Source: Microbulbifer agarilyticus S89
Lineage (GTDB): Bacteria; Pseudomonadota; Gammaproteobacteria; Pseudomonadales; Cellvibrionaceae
DNA: 64,000 nt
Direction: 5' to 3'
Assembly: GCF_000220505.1 (NCBI RefSeq)
Contig: NZ_AFPJ01000052.1
Span: 1-64,000, forward strand
How positions within the stretch are numbered: position 1 is the first letter of the stretch; the number at the start of each line of letters is the position of its first letter. Positions 54,167 to 62,667 of the stretch are shown piece by piece. Below the pieces are notes generated by a model. The model searched no databases. It saw nothing but the letters and a program-made list of their open reading frames with translations, and had not been told where the DNA came from. The position numbers were made by a program, and so were the translations under genes.

Positions 54167-54688
54167 ATGAAGAAGTCAGCATTGGGGATCGCACTGGGTG
54201 CGAGCTTGCTGAGCGCCGTGGCCATGGCCGATGTGAAACAGTACATCGATGCCGGTTACAGCATGGACCAGGTCATTGCCCTGGCACAGAGCGAAGGCCT
54301 GAGCACCGAGGAAGCGGTTGAGCAAGCCCTGGCTGCTGCTCCTGAAAAAGCGGCTGACATTGCCGTTGCGGCCATCAAGGCAGGTGCCAACCCAGAAGCA
54401 GTGGTAGCTGCTGCGGTTGCCGCGAACCCGGCTTCTGCTGAAGCAGTGGTTACCGCTGCCGTTACTGCTGGCGCAAACCCGGAAGCCATCGCTGCTGCGG
54501 CAATTGCTGCGGGTGCTGATGCAACGGTCGTGACTGCTGCTACCGCTGCTGCGGCTCCGGCAGCTTCTGCGCTGGCCGGCAGTGCGTCTGCTCCGGCTGC
54601 GAGTACTCCGATCCCACCTGCCCCTGTTGTCAGCAGTGGCGCTGGTGCAGGCGGCGGCGGTGGTGGCACCGTAGCCTCCGACAACTAA
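54167..54688 (+). CDS. Ala-rich small secreted protein with Gly tail
   Basis: The 173-residue product from the ATG at 54167 (AGGGGGA site) has a Sec signal ending AVAMA-D. It then runs into imperfect repeats of about 18 residues built on AGANPEAVVAAAVAANP, a Ser/Pro/Ala linker and a final GAGAGGGGGG stretch ending TVASDN. I do not recognise the family. Overall composition recalls small EPS-associated secreted proteins such as YjbE, but that is a compositional likeness only. It follows the lapG/LapD-like pair by 164 bases and has its own terminator. Possibly a matrix or envelope component. Confidence 0.7.
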   Translation: MKKSALGIALGASLLSAVAMADVKQYIDAGYSMDQVIALAQSEGLSTEEAVEQALAAAPEKAADIAVAAIKAGANPEAVVAAAVAANPASAEAVVTAAVTAGANPEAIAAAAIAAGADATVVTAATAAAAPAASALAGSASAPAASTPIPPAPVVSSGAGAGGGGGGTVASDN

Positions 54689-54728
54689 GCAACACAGGCC
54701 CGCACCCCGGTGCAGCCAAAGTGTGCAG

Positions 54729-54753
54729 AAAAGGCCCGCGAGGGCCTTTTTTT
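54729..54753 (+). terminator. Intrinsic terminator after the Ala-rich gene
   Basis: AAAAGGCCC pairs with GGGCCTTTT over a GCGA loop and is followed by more T. It lies before the next gene's ATG at 54784, so the next gene needs its own promoter or read-through. Confidence 0.88.
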
Positions 54754-54783
54754 GGTTTTACCCTCTTTGTATTTTTTAGCCCT

Positions 54784-56232
54784 ATGTTTGCTTCCAGGTT
54801 TGCTTCCAGCCGCTCCTCGGTGAAAAGTGCCGACCACACCGCCCGGCTGGAGCGCGGGTTGTTTTACGGCCTGCTCGCACTGATTTTCTGGTTACCGATT
54901 CCGCTCGGCTCACACCGCCCCTGGGCCTGGGGGTTGATGGAAGTGTGGGTATTTACCCTGACTGCAGGCTGGCTGCTGCTGAACCTGAAAGAACCCCGCT
55001 TCGAGCGCTTGCGCCCCTACTGGCCGCTGCTTGCGATCTTTGGTGTGTTTCAGCTGTGGATTTTTATTCAGCAATTTCGCTTGCCCATAGCATGGCTCCA
55101 GTGGATGGCCCCGGAAACGGCAGCGACCTACCTTGCGGCCAACCCGGCATTAACCAGCGCAACGATTTCTTTAGACCCCAACCAGACCCACGTGGCATTG
55201 ATTAAGGGCGTGGCGTACTGCTGTTTTTTATTGCTGGTGCTGGCACTGGTCACCAGCACCAAGCGCCTGAAGACGCTGGCACTTACCGTGGTACTGGCGG
55301 GCACCTTCCAGGCGTTTTATGGCGTACTGCTGGCGCTGTCGGGCTCGGAAACCACCTGGGTGATGGGCTTTACCAATAACGGCATTGCCACCGGCGGCTT
55401 CCGCTACAAAAACCACTACGGCAATTATCTGGTGATGTGCCTTTGCCTGGGTATTGGCTTGCTGATTGCGAGCCTGGGTGGCACTAGTGGTGGCAAGCTC
55501 AGGCAACGCCTGAAGGACCTGGTAAATATGTTGCTCGGTGGCAAGGCGGTATTGCGCCTGTGCCTGGCGATGATGGTGATCGGTTTAGTGATGTCGCACT
55601 CGCGTATGGCGAATGCGGCGTTTTTTGCCAGCCTGTCGATTGTGGGCGCACTGGGATTATTACTGATCCGCAACCGTAGCCGCAGCCTGACCATTCTGCT
55701 CGCGAGCCTGATGGTGATTGACCTGATGATTGTGGGCAGCTGGTTTGGCATGGACCGCTTGCGTCAGGAGATTGAGGAAACGAGTTTTTCTCAGGAGACG
55801 CGGGACGAGGTGAACCAATACGGTATGTCGCTGATTGAGCAGCATCCAATTGCGGGTACTGGTGCGGGTAGCTTCTATTCCTCGTTCCCCAGCGTAAAAG
55901 GATCAGGCATCAATATTTTTTACGATCAGGGACATAACGACTACCTGCAGTTCAGTATTGAATACGGACTGCCGGCGACGTTGCTGGTGGGAGCTGCGGT
56001 ATTGTGGAGTTTGTATCACGCGTTTGTGGCACTGCGCACCAGGCGTGACAGTATGATGCAGGGGTTGGCGTTTGCGGCGCTGATGGCGATTGTGGCGGAG
56101 CTGATTATGCTGACCACGGATTTTCATCTACAGGCGCCGGCGACGGCGATGTATTTTTTGATGCTGCTGGGGCTAGCCTGGAAGGCTCGGTTTATGGAGA
56201 GTGAAAAGACTGCAAAGGCCTTAAAGAGATAA
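54784..56232 (+). CDS. O-antigen ligase/Wzy-family membrane protein
   Basis: The 482-residue protein has about eleven predicted helices and the Wzy_C/WaaL signatures in a large periplasmic loop: NNGIATGGFRYKNHYGNYLV and, later, GHNDYLQFSIEYGLPATLL. It would polymerise or transfer lipid-linked glycans. It is a second such enzyme, distinct from the AT-rich one at 34.2-35.4 kb, and is GC-rich. A 21-codon upstream extension overlaps the preceding terminator hairpin and is rejected; the ATG at 54784 has only a weak ribosome site. The acyltransferase gene follows 37 bases later. Confidence 0.82.
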   Translation: MFASRFASSRSSVKSADHTARLERGLFYGLLALIFWLPIPLGSHRPWAWGLMEVWVFTLTAGWLLLNLKEPRFERLRPYWPLLAIFGVFQLWIFIQQFRLPIAWLQWMAPETAATYLAANPALTSATISLDPNQTHVALIKGVAYCCFLLLVLALVTSTKRLKTLALTVVLAGTFQAFYGVLLALSGSETTWVMGFTNNGIATGGFRYKNHYGNYLVMCLCLGIGLLIASLGGTSGGKLRQRLKDLVNMLLGGKAVLRLCLAMMVIGLVMSHSRMANAAFFASLSIVGALGLLLIRNRSRSLTILLASLMVIDLMIVGSWFGMDRLRQEIEETSFSQETRDEVNQYGMSLIEQHPIAGTGAGSFYSSFPSVKGSGINIFYDQGHNDYLQFSIEYGLPATLLVGAAVLWSLYHAFVALRTRRDSMMQGLAFAALMAIVAELIMLTTDFHLQAPATAMYFLMLLGLAWKARFMESEKTAKALKR

Positions 56233-56269
56233 ACTGGCTACAAATAAGCAACGATTATAAGAGACTTAG

Positions 56270-57346
56270 ATGTTTGGCTTACTTCGCACAACTCTTGCAC
56301 TAATGGTAATGATTTACCATTTATCGATAAGTATCACACCACTAGGAACCTACGCCGTATATGGCTTTTATGTTATCAGTGGCTTTTTGATGACCTCAAT
56401 CATGCACGAAAGCTACGGCTATTCGAGTATAGGACGCATAGCATTTGGGGTAAACAGGGCCCTTCGCTTGTTACCACTTTACTGGATGGCCGTCATGTTC
56501 AGCGTTTTACTCATCGTGTTTGCTGGTTCAGAAGCTGTAGCGGCCTACCATCGCAGCATGCAGCTACCCACCACCCTAAAAGAAGTGCTCGCCAATGCGA
56601 CCATGATTTTTCCTGCGTGGAGCCCATTCGAGATTAAAACGAGGCTGGTACCACCAAGCTGGGCCCTTACGGTCGAAATCTTTTTCTATGTACTTATTTG
56701 TTTTGGTATTTCTAAAAGCTTTACAAGAGTCAAAGTCTGGTTTGCAGCTTCTGTGTGCTACGTTATTTGGAGCTTCGCTGCCGGCATGCCGTGGACGGAT
56801 AGATACTTCCCAATATTCGCGGCCTCTCTCCCCTTCTCCATTGGCTCAGCAATTTACTTCTTAAGCAAAGATGAAGGCGCAAGAGAACGATACTCGAAAT
56901 TGGGGCTACGCTCGGATTTACTATTCGCCCTGATGCTTTGCAACTGTCTCGCTTGGATATTGGCATCCAAGTTGATGCCAGGAAAATACATAGAGGTAGG
57001 ATTCTACATCAATATCGCAATCTGCTCTCTTTTGGTTTTTGGCATCTCTAGTGGACACGAAATCATTAAATTCAAAAAGGGTACCGACAAGATTTTGGGT
57101 GATTATTCTTATCCGATCTACCTTCTCCACTGGCAATGCGGCTTCCTCGTTTCCTACTTAATCTTTGGAGAGGCATTCCATGAGCTTTCTGCGCGTGGGC
57201 TGGCGAGCCTAGCGTGCTCATTGGTATTTATTGCCGCCGTTGTCTTTATTCTAATTCGAGTAGTCGACAAGCCGATTCAAAGGGTTCGATCGCGCGTTCG
57301 ATCGCCCCGCGAGAAACCATACTCTAGCGCCAAATTGGCCACATAA
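56270..57346 (+). CDS. Acyltransferase family 3 (OafA/WcaF-like membrane type)
   Basis: The 358-residue integral membrane protein has about ten helices and the acyltransferase-3 signatures YHLS near residue 17, GFYVISGFLMTS (about 31-42) and the basic NRALRLLPLYWM loop. Members acetylate or succinylate sugars, using acyl-CoA from the cytosol. Codon and base use is more AT-rich than the preceding polymerase gene, suggesting separate acquisition. Its neighbour is a Wzy/ligase-type gene, so a glycan substrate is likely. Exact acyl group and sugar are unknown. Confidence 0.85.
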   Translation: MFGLLRTTLALMVMIYHLSISITPLGTYAVYGFYVISGFLMTSIMHESYGYSSIGRIAFGVNRALRLLPLYWMAVMFSVLLIVFAGSEAVAAYHRSMQLPTTLKEVLANATMIFPAWSPFEIKTRLVPPSWALTVEIFFYVLICFGISKSFTRVKVWFAASVCYVIWSFAAGMPWTDRYFPIFAASLPFSIGSAIYFLSKDEGARERYSKLGLRSDLLFALMLCNCLAWILASKLMPGKYIEVGFYINIAICSLLVFGISSGHEIIKFKKGTDKILGDYSYPIYLLHWQCGFLVSYLIFGEAFHELSARGLASLACSLVFIAAVVFILIRVVDKPIQRVRSRVRSPREKPYSSAKLAT

Positions 57347-57415
57347 ACCAAGAAATCGCCCTGGCTCCTTTACTAGAGAGCCAGAAGACTTCTTGGCAGC
57401 TAAGGCTGCGCCCCC

Positions 57416-57432
57416 AGCGGGATCAAACCGCT
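57416..57432 (-). repeat. tRNA T-arm-like fragment near tRNA-Ala
   Basis: This 17-base segment matches the T-arm of the adjacent tRNA-Ala (57513-57529) with one mismatch, at a distance of 97 bases. It could be the remnant of a second tRNA gene or of an integration event in the tRNA. No integrase is seen in the window. Confidence 0.45.
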
Positions 57433-57460
57433 TTCAACGGTTCGACCCTCAACGCCAAAC

Positions 57461-57496
57461 AAAAAAGGCCGCATCCTTTCGGATGCGGCCTTTTTT
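57461..57496. terminator. Intrinsic terminator beside tRNA-Ala
   Basis: AAAAAAGGCCGCATCC pairs perfectly (16 bp) with GGATGCGGCCTTTTTT over a TTTC loop. It can end the minus-strand tRNA transcript and the plus-strand acyltransferase transcript. Confidence 0.92.
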
Positions 57497-57501
57497 GTAT
57501 T

Positions 57502-57577
57502 TGGTGGAGCTAAGCGGGATCGAACCGCTGACCTCAACACTGCCAGTGTTGCGCTCTCCCAGCTGAGCTATAGCCCC
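57502..57577 (-). tRNA. tRNA-Ala (anticodon GGC)
   Basis: Reading the minus strand, the gene is 76 bases including an encoded CCA end. The acceptor GGGGCTA pairs with TAGCTCC. The D-loop holds AGCTGGGAGAGC. The anticodon loop is CTGGCAG with GGC at the centre, and the T-loop is TTCGATC. All four stems are evident by eye. It lies 165 bases downstream of gltX on the same strand, as Ala(GGC) tRNAs also lie near gltX in enteric bacteria. Confidence 0.96.
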
Positions 57578-57689
57578 AAATTGGGTGCTTTCGGGGATGT
57601 TTCCGTCGAAAGCGGGGCGCATTTTAACAATGCACGGGTGGCTGTCAACTAGAAAAAGAACTTTTCAATCAAATAGTTACAGACTCACT

Positions 57690-57717
57690 CGTCATGCCGG
57701 CTGGCGCCGGCATGACG
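57690..57717. repeat. REP-like palindrome between gltX and tRNA-Ala
   Basis: CGTCATGCCGGC and GCCGGCATGACG form a perfect 12-bp stem around TGGC, 26 bases past the gltX stop. The form is like bacterial repetitive extragenic palindromes, although only this one copy was noticed in the window. No T-run follows, so it is not called an intrinsic terminator, although it could protect the gltX message. Confidence 0.5.
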
Positions 57718-57742
57718 GTCACGCTTGCGCCCAGGCTGAGGC

Positions 57743-59218
57743 TTACGCCAGGCCTGCGTACTCCTTGTCCCAGCGCTTCAGCACCTTTTTACCGGCACCG
57801 CCGAGCACGTCGATGGCCTGGCGCAGGCGGGCGCGGCTGAGGTCGGCGCCCAGCAGGTCCATGGCATCCATGACTGAGAAGGATGCGGTGGTTCCGCTAA
57901 TGGCGACGAACAGCGGTGCGTTGAAGTCTTTGAGCTTTATGCCCATCTGGGTGGACAGCTCTTTGACCGCGGCAAAGATGTTTTCCTTGTTCCAGGTACG
58001 CAGGGCTTCCAAACGCCACAGGGCGAATTGCAGCAGCTTCTTCTGCTCGTCCAGCTCCATCTTGTTGCCGGCGAAGCTCTCTTCGGTGAGGCCGAGGCTG
58101 CCGGCGGCGAGGAAGCTGACCAGCGGCATAAAGTCACCGAAGGTTTCCATACGGCCCTTGGCGTGCGGCAGTACCTTGAGCAGGTTATCGCGGTTCAGCA
58201 GCCACTTCTGCAAGCGGTCTGCCAGTTGCTCGTCTTGCAGCTCGCGGATCCACAGGCCGTTCAGCCAACTCAGTTTTTCCACATCGAATACCGGGCCGCC
58301 GAGGGAAACGCGTTGGATGTCGAAGTGCTTGAGCATTTCGTCCAGGGTGAACTTCTCGCTCTCGTCCGGCATGGACCAGCCCATGCGGCCGAGGTAGTTG
58401 AGCAGCGCTTCTGGCATAAAGCCGGCGCGCTTGTAGTACAAGATGGAGGTGGGGTTTTTACGCTTGGACAGTTTGGTTTTGTCCGGGTTGCGCAGCAGCG
58501 GCAGGTGGCACAGCACCGGCATGTCCCAGCCGAAGTACTCGTACAGCAGCTTGTGCTTGGGTGCGGAGTTAATCCACTCCTCACCGCGCAGTACGTGGGT
58601 GATTTCCATCAGGTGGTCGTCTACCACGTTGGCAAGGTGGTAGGTGGGCATACCGTCGGACTTGAGCAGGATCTGTGCATCGACCTGTGCCCAGTCAATT
58701 TCGATGGTACCGCGCAGCAGGTCTTCCACGACGCAGGTGCCGGTCTCGGGCACGTTCATGCGCACGACGTAGGGTTCGCCGGCAGCTTTACGCTTTTCCA
58801 CTTCTTCCGCGGGCAGGGCCAGATCGCTGGGCTTCAAGGTTGCCTTGCCGGATTCCTGCAGCTGTGCACGCAGCTGGTCCAGCTCTTCCGCGGTGCGGTA
58901 GCAATGGAAAGCATGGCCCTTGGCTACCAGCTCGTCACAGTATTTCTTGTAGATGTCGCCGCGCTCACTCTGGCGGTAGGGACCGTTGGGGCCGCCGACA
59001 TCCGGGCCTTCCTGCCAGTCCAGACCCAGCCAGCGCAGGCTGTCGAGAATCGCCTGTTCAGACTCCGGGGTACTGCGCGCCTGGTCGGTATCTTCAATAC
59101 GCAGTACAAACTGGCCACCGTGGGCGTGGGCAAAGCACTGGTTGAACAGGGCAATGTAGGCCGTGCCTACGTGGGGGTCGCCGGTGGGGGAAGGTGCAAT
59201 TCGGGTTCTTACGGTCAT
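57743..59218 (-). CDS. gltX: Glutamyl-tRNA synthetase
   Basis: The 491-residue class I synthetase charges tRNA-Glu. The HIGH region is in [16 protein letters not shown] (about 6-21) and the KMSKS equivalent is KLSKR at about 249-253. The anticodon-binding helical domain fills the C-terminal third. The ATG at 59218 gives the canonical N-terminus [13 protein letters not shown]; an upstream ATG adds seven unconserved residues. Followed on the same strand by tRNA-Ala. It diverges from the pilus operon. Confidence 0.97.
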   Translation of the reverse strand: MTVRTRIAPSPTGDPHVGTAYIALFNQCFAHAHGGQFVLRIEDTDQARSTPESEQAILDSLRWLGLDWQEGPDVGGPNGPYRQSERGDIYKKYCDELVAKGHAFHCYRTAEELDQLRAQLQESGKATLKPSDLALPAEEVEKRKAAGEPYVVRMNVPETGTCVVEDLLRGTIEIDWAQVDAQILLKSDGMPTYHLANVVDDHLMEITHVLRGEEWINSAPKHKLLYEYFGWDMPVLCHLPLLRNPDKTKLSKRKNPTSILYYKRAGFMPEALLNYLGRMGWSMPDESEKFTLDEMLKHFDIQRVSLGGPVFDVEKLSWLNGLWIRELQDEQLADRLQKWLLNRDNLLKVLPHAKGRMETFGDFMPLVSFLAAGSLGLTEESFAGNKMELDEQKKLLQFALWRLEALRTWNKENIFAAVKELSTQMGIKLKDFNAPLFVAISGTTASFSVMDAMDLLGADLSRARLRQAIDVLGGAGKKVLKRWDKEYAGLA

Positions 59219-59542
59219 TGGTAACCTGATGTTGGACAAATAACTAATAAAGGAAGAAAGAAAGACATTTGAGGCGCGGCATTATATCGCCGGGGTCGTA
59301 ACCCGCACAGTGCGATGCCCGCCCGATTTACCGGTAAGCCCGTGACCGCAAAGCGACCGGCACGTCACCAATGAAAAATTCATACCGAAAATTCCGTGAC
59401 TAAGATCACAAAAAAGGTATGATTACCTATAAGTCGACGAAATTGGAGGAAAAACCGCCAATTTGCTGTAGCCGGCGCCAGGGCTAGCTCATAAAATGCG
59501 CGCCCCACAACGATAACACTTCGGGATTTAGGGAAATTTACA
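59219..59542. other. 324-base divergent region between gltX and pilus operon
   Basis: No gene is supported. The region should contain promoters for gltX (minus) and the pilin gene (plus). It contains a CRP-like palindrome at 59395-59410, and a short inverted repeat AGGTA-TGAT-TACCT just after it. Confidence 0.5.
59395..59410. promoter_or_regulatory. CRP-like palindrome upstream of the pilin gene
   Basis: CGTGACTAAGATCACA matches TGTGA-N6-TCACA with one mismatch in the left arm and is followed by an A-run. It lies 132 bases before the pilin start. Confidence 0.5.
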
Positions 59543-60100
59543 ATGAAAAAATTTGCGCTTCGCTCTCTCGTTGCGGCGGCAGCTCTGGCAGCAGCCTCCT
59601 CTACCTTCGCGGCCACTGATGGCACCGCAGGCCCTTCTTCATCCAACGGCAATTTTGATATTACGCTCACCGTTGCAACCCAGATTATCACTACAAACTT
59701 CGACGACATGGATCTGGACACCGCTAGTGCGACTCTGGGCAACCCAATCGTGGGTTACGAAGATATCTGTGTCGGTGGTATCGGCTTTGCAGAGTATAGC
59801 GTTGACCTTACCAGCCAGAATGGCAGCAGTGGCGGTACTGGCAGCGCACCGTTCCAATTAAACGGCACCAGTCAGAATCTGGCGTACACCGCAGCTTTTA
59901 TTGATGACATCGCGGCCACCACCGGTGCACAGGCTGACGCTACCGGTGAAGTTGCCGGCACCTACCCACGTGTAAGTAATGTCGCGTGTGGATCGGACAA
60001 TGCGCGTGTTATCGTCTCTATCGCAAGCTCTGAGTGGGAATCTGCTACAGAGACTGGCGATTATACTGACACCCTGACTGTTACTGTTACCGCTGAGTAA
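59543..60100 (+). CDS. Pilin-like secreted subunit (spore coat U-like fold)
   Basis: The 185-residue product has a signal peptide ending STFA-A. Its mature beta-rich domain has an N-terminal strand rich in alternating residues (NFDITLTVATQII), the phrase TNFDDMDL, two conserved cysteines (DICVGG and NVACGSDN) and the C-terminal YTDTLTVTVTAE. That end is like subunits assembled by donor-strand exchange, notably the SCPU/Csu group. It is first in the pilus operon, before the usher, the usual place of the major subunit. Its C-terminal domain is repeated in the tip-like protein two genes on. Exact family is uncertain. Confidence 0.72.
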   Translation: MKKFALRSLVAAAALAAASSTFAATDGTAGPSSSNGNFDITLTVATQIITTNFDDMDLDTASATLGNPIVGYEDICVGGIGFAEYSVDLTSQNGSSGGTGSAPFQLNGTSQNLAYTAAFIDDIAATTGAQADATGEVAGTYPRVSNVACGSDNARVIVSIASSEWESATETGDYTDTLTVTVTAE

Positions 60101-60110
60101 CGGCCCTACT

Positions 60111-60147
60111 CGGTGGGCACCAAAATGATATCTTTTGGCGCCCACCG
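60111..60147 (+). promoter_or_regulatory. Intercistronic hairpin between pilin and usher genes
   Basis: CGGTGGGCACCAAAA pairs with TTTTGGCGCCCACCG (15 bp, one mismatch) across the loop TGATATC. It starts 11 bases past the pilin stop and ends 30 bases before the usher ATG. No T-run follows, so it is more likely an attenuating or mRNA-stabilising hairpin than a full terminator. Such a hairpin would allow more pilin than usher to be made. Confidence 0.75.
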
Positions 60148-60177
60148 ACGCCCATTGTGTTTCCGCGTCTGCCATCA

Positions 60178-62661
60178 ATGAGATCGTCGATAGCTTTCGG
60201 CCTGCTCGCGCTCGCTGTTGTCGCGCATCAGACATACGGTGCGACGGCTTTCACTCTGGAAACGGCTGTACCGGAGGGATTTTCCGAGCTCACCGAACGT
60301 CAGCAGGTAGTGGCGGATGTTTATTTCGGTAACCGCCCCGTTGGCCAAACAACTATAACAGTTGACCCACAGCGCCTTCTCTTTGAAGACCCAGCTGCGC
60401 TGCTGGAAATGCTGCCAGATACCACAGCACCAGCCCAAATACTGGAACTGCTGAAACAACAGCAACCAGTAAATACCCATCGCCTGTGTCGACGACCGCA
60501 ACAGTTATCCTGCGGGGTTATCTTTCCAGAAGAATTCGGTGTGATTTATGACCCGGAACGGTTTCGTGTCGACCTGTTTTTTTCTGGTGACCTACTTCAG
60601 CAACAGCCAGCTATTGCCAGTCCTTTCCTGCCAGAATCCAGCAGTGATATAGCGATTGTTCAGAACTTGACGGCCACCTGGACCGGATTGAAAAGCGACG
60701 ATGGCGAAAGCAATGGTTCAGCGTCGATATTCGGTCAATCCATTCTGAGTTTTGGCGAAAGTGGGCTGCACAGCCAATGGTCTGCCAGTGATGAGAATGG
60801 CAACCAGATTTACCAACTGCATTGGACCAAAGACTTCGAGGGGCGCGCATACTCTGCCGGGCTAATCCAACCCCAGGGAACTATCAGCAGCTTTGTTCCG
60901 TCACCTTACCTTTACGGCGTGGAGTACCGTAGCTCACTAAATAGCCGTACTGACAACAGCTACGCACAAGGTGCCCCACTCGAAATTAATATGCCCGTGT
61001 ATGGGCGCGTTGAAATCTACAAAGACAATCGATTGGTGCATAGTGAACTGCTTGAGGCGGGTAACCAGCTGTTGAACACCAGCGGACTGCCAAGCGGTGC
61101 CTACGAAGTAGAAATCAGAACTTACGATGAAAGTGGTCGCCCTCTTGCACAATTCACCCAGTTTTTTGCCAAGGATTCGTTACTGCCTGCACCTGGCGAA
61201 TGGCAATGGAGCGTTCAGGCTGGCCTACCAGCGCGCTTGCTGCAAAACGAATTACTCCCAGAACAAGTCGATGACTACTTTTTGCAGGCCGGCACTGCCC
61301 GCAGACTCTTTGACAACACCGGCCTGTTTGCCAGTATTGCAGGAAGCAAAGACTCACAATTAATGGAGCTCGGTGGCCGCTGGATTAGCGAACATCTCGA
61401 GATATCTCCCAGCACCCTTTACGCTAGCAATGATCGTAGCGGACACCGCCTCTACGCCCTGTTGAAAACACCATTCTTCACGATGGGTGCCAGCGAGAGT
61501 CGTCTCCGGTCTCGTGAACGCACATTACCCACAGATAAGTTCGCACTACTGGGGCAGGGCTACCTGCAACGTTCGGCCAACCTCAGTAGCGTGCTACCTG
61601 TTGGAAGAATATCTCTGAGATATTCAGAGCGCGACCGCCCGCTGGCATTCGAATCTGAAGATTTTACGCTGGACAACCAAATCAGTGGTGCGACCCGCTT
61701 GATGAGTCTTGAGTTTCAGCACAACTTCTTTAGAAATCGATTCTGGATCGGGGATCTAACCTTTGCCCATAGTGACGCCGATGGAGAACAGCTAACCACG
61801 GCCTCCCTGGAGTTTCGCTATCGCAAAGACAAGTGGTCTCACAGTGCCCGCTTGCGTGGTGATAGCGAACGTCGCGATGCGCAAAGTACGCGCTTTGGAG
61901 TTGATTCCAGCTGGAATGATGGAGACCGTTGGGCAGCAGAAGTTCAGCAACAAATTTCTGGTGAAGTTTCGGCGACCGATCGATATCTGGGTAGCCGCAC
62001 CCGGGTCGCCGGCCATCGAGGGTATATCAGTACAGACTTTGATTACCGCGATATCAGCGCCACTGGGCGCACGTTAAACTATGTGGGTAGTTTGAGCACC
62101 AATCTGGTCGCTAACGGCGACGGTATCGCATGGGGTGGTGAGCGTCTGTTAGACAGTGCGGTAATGGTTGATATCAATGGTGCTGAAGACCAAAATTTCG
62201 AAATTGTCGTCAACGGTATTCGCCGTGGCTACGCCAAAGGGGGTAGCCGGTCTGTCGTGAACTTGCCCTCTTTCCAGAGCTATGACGTGTCCTTGCGCCC
62301 CCTCGAGAATGGCTTCTACGATTTTCGAGAGACAGGTAAGGCCATCACTCTCTACCCTGGCAATGTGACTGTGACCGACTACGATGTTAAGCCACTGATT
62401 TTGGTAACGGGAAGAATCATTCGCGGAAACACTGCAGTGGCAAACAAGAAAATATCCATAGGCCAAAATAGTGCTATCACCGATGAGTTCGGGATATTCC
62501 AGATGGAAATGTATGGGGATCCGCGAAGACTAACCACTCCAGCTGTGCTTTTTGGCGAATGCCAAGTTCCGGTGAATGAGCAGGAGTCCGGGACGCACTG
62601 GCTAAATATGGGGGACATCGACCTGGATAGCGCGCAATGCCCCGCGACAGATAGGGGTTAG
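60178..62661 (+). CDS. Fimbrial outer membrane usher (TcfC/CooC-like)
   Basis: The product (827 residues from the ATG at 60178; a GTG seven codons earlier is possible) has a signal peptide ending TYGA. After an N-terminal periplasmic part, a large barrel region rich in Arg/Tyr/Asp strands and a plug-like E-set segment follow. The E-set part (RVEIYKDNRLVHSELLEAG then LPSGAYEVEIRTYDESG) and the C-terminal VTVTDYDVKPLILVTGRI segment resemble the alpha-fimbrial (CS1-type) ushers TcfC/CooC. It would secrete and assemble the pilin subunits across the outer membrane. It sits between the pilin and tip genes. Confidence 0.8.
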   Translation: MRSSIAFGLLALAVVAHQTYGATAFTLETAVPEGFSELTERQQVVADVYFGNRPVGQTTITVDPQRLLFEDPAALLEMLPDTTAPAQILELLKQQQPVNTHRLCRRPQQLSCGVIFPEEFGVIYDPERFRVDLFFSGDLLQQQPAIASPFLPESSSDIAIVQNLTATWTGLKSDDGESNGSASIFGQSILSFGESGLHSQWSASDENGNQIYQLHWTKDFEGRAYSAGLIQPQGTISSFVPSPYLYGVEYRSSLNSRTDNSYAQGAPLEINMPVYGRVEIYKDNRLVHSELLEAGNQLLNTSGLPSGAYEVEIRTYDESGRPLAQFTQFFAKDSLLPAPGEWQWSVQAGLPARLLQNELLPEQVDDYFLQAGTARRLFDNTGLFASIAGSKDSQLMELGGRWISEHLEISPSTLYASNDRSGHRLYALLKTPFFTMGASESRLRSRERTLPTDKFALLGQGYLQRSANLSSVLPVGRISLRYSERDRPLAFESEDFTLDNQISGATRLMSLEFQHNFFRNRFWIGDLTFAHSDADGEQLTTASLEFRYRKDKWSHSARLRGDSERRDAQSTRFGVDSSWNDGDRWAAEVQQQISGEVSATDRYLGSRTRVAGHRGYISTDFDYRDISATGRTLNYVGSLSTNLVANGDGIAWGGERLLDSAVMVDINGAEDQNFEIVVNGIRRGYAKGGSRSVVNLPSFQSYDVSLRPLENGFYDFRETGKAITLYPGNVTVTDYDVKPLILVTGRIIRGNTAVANKKISIGQNSAITDEFGIFQMEMYGDPRRLTTPAVLFGECQVPVNEQESGTHWLNMGDIDLDSAQCPATDRG

Positions 62662-62667
62662 ACCAAG

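Noticed and set aside
54721..54783. Upstream extension of the Wzy/ligase-type gene to 54721
   Set aside because: The extra codons lie on an intrinsic terminator hairpin and are not membrane-protein-like; the ATG at 54784 is preferred.
57361..57384. Short inverted repeat after the acyltransferase gene as a terminator
   Set aside because: The seven-base arms have a long loop and no T-run; the strong hairpin at 57461-57496 is the better candidate.
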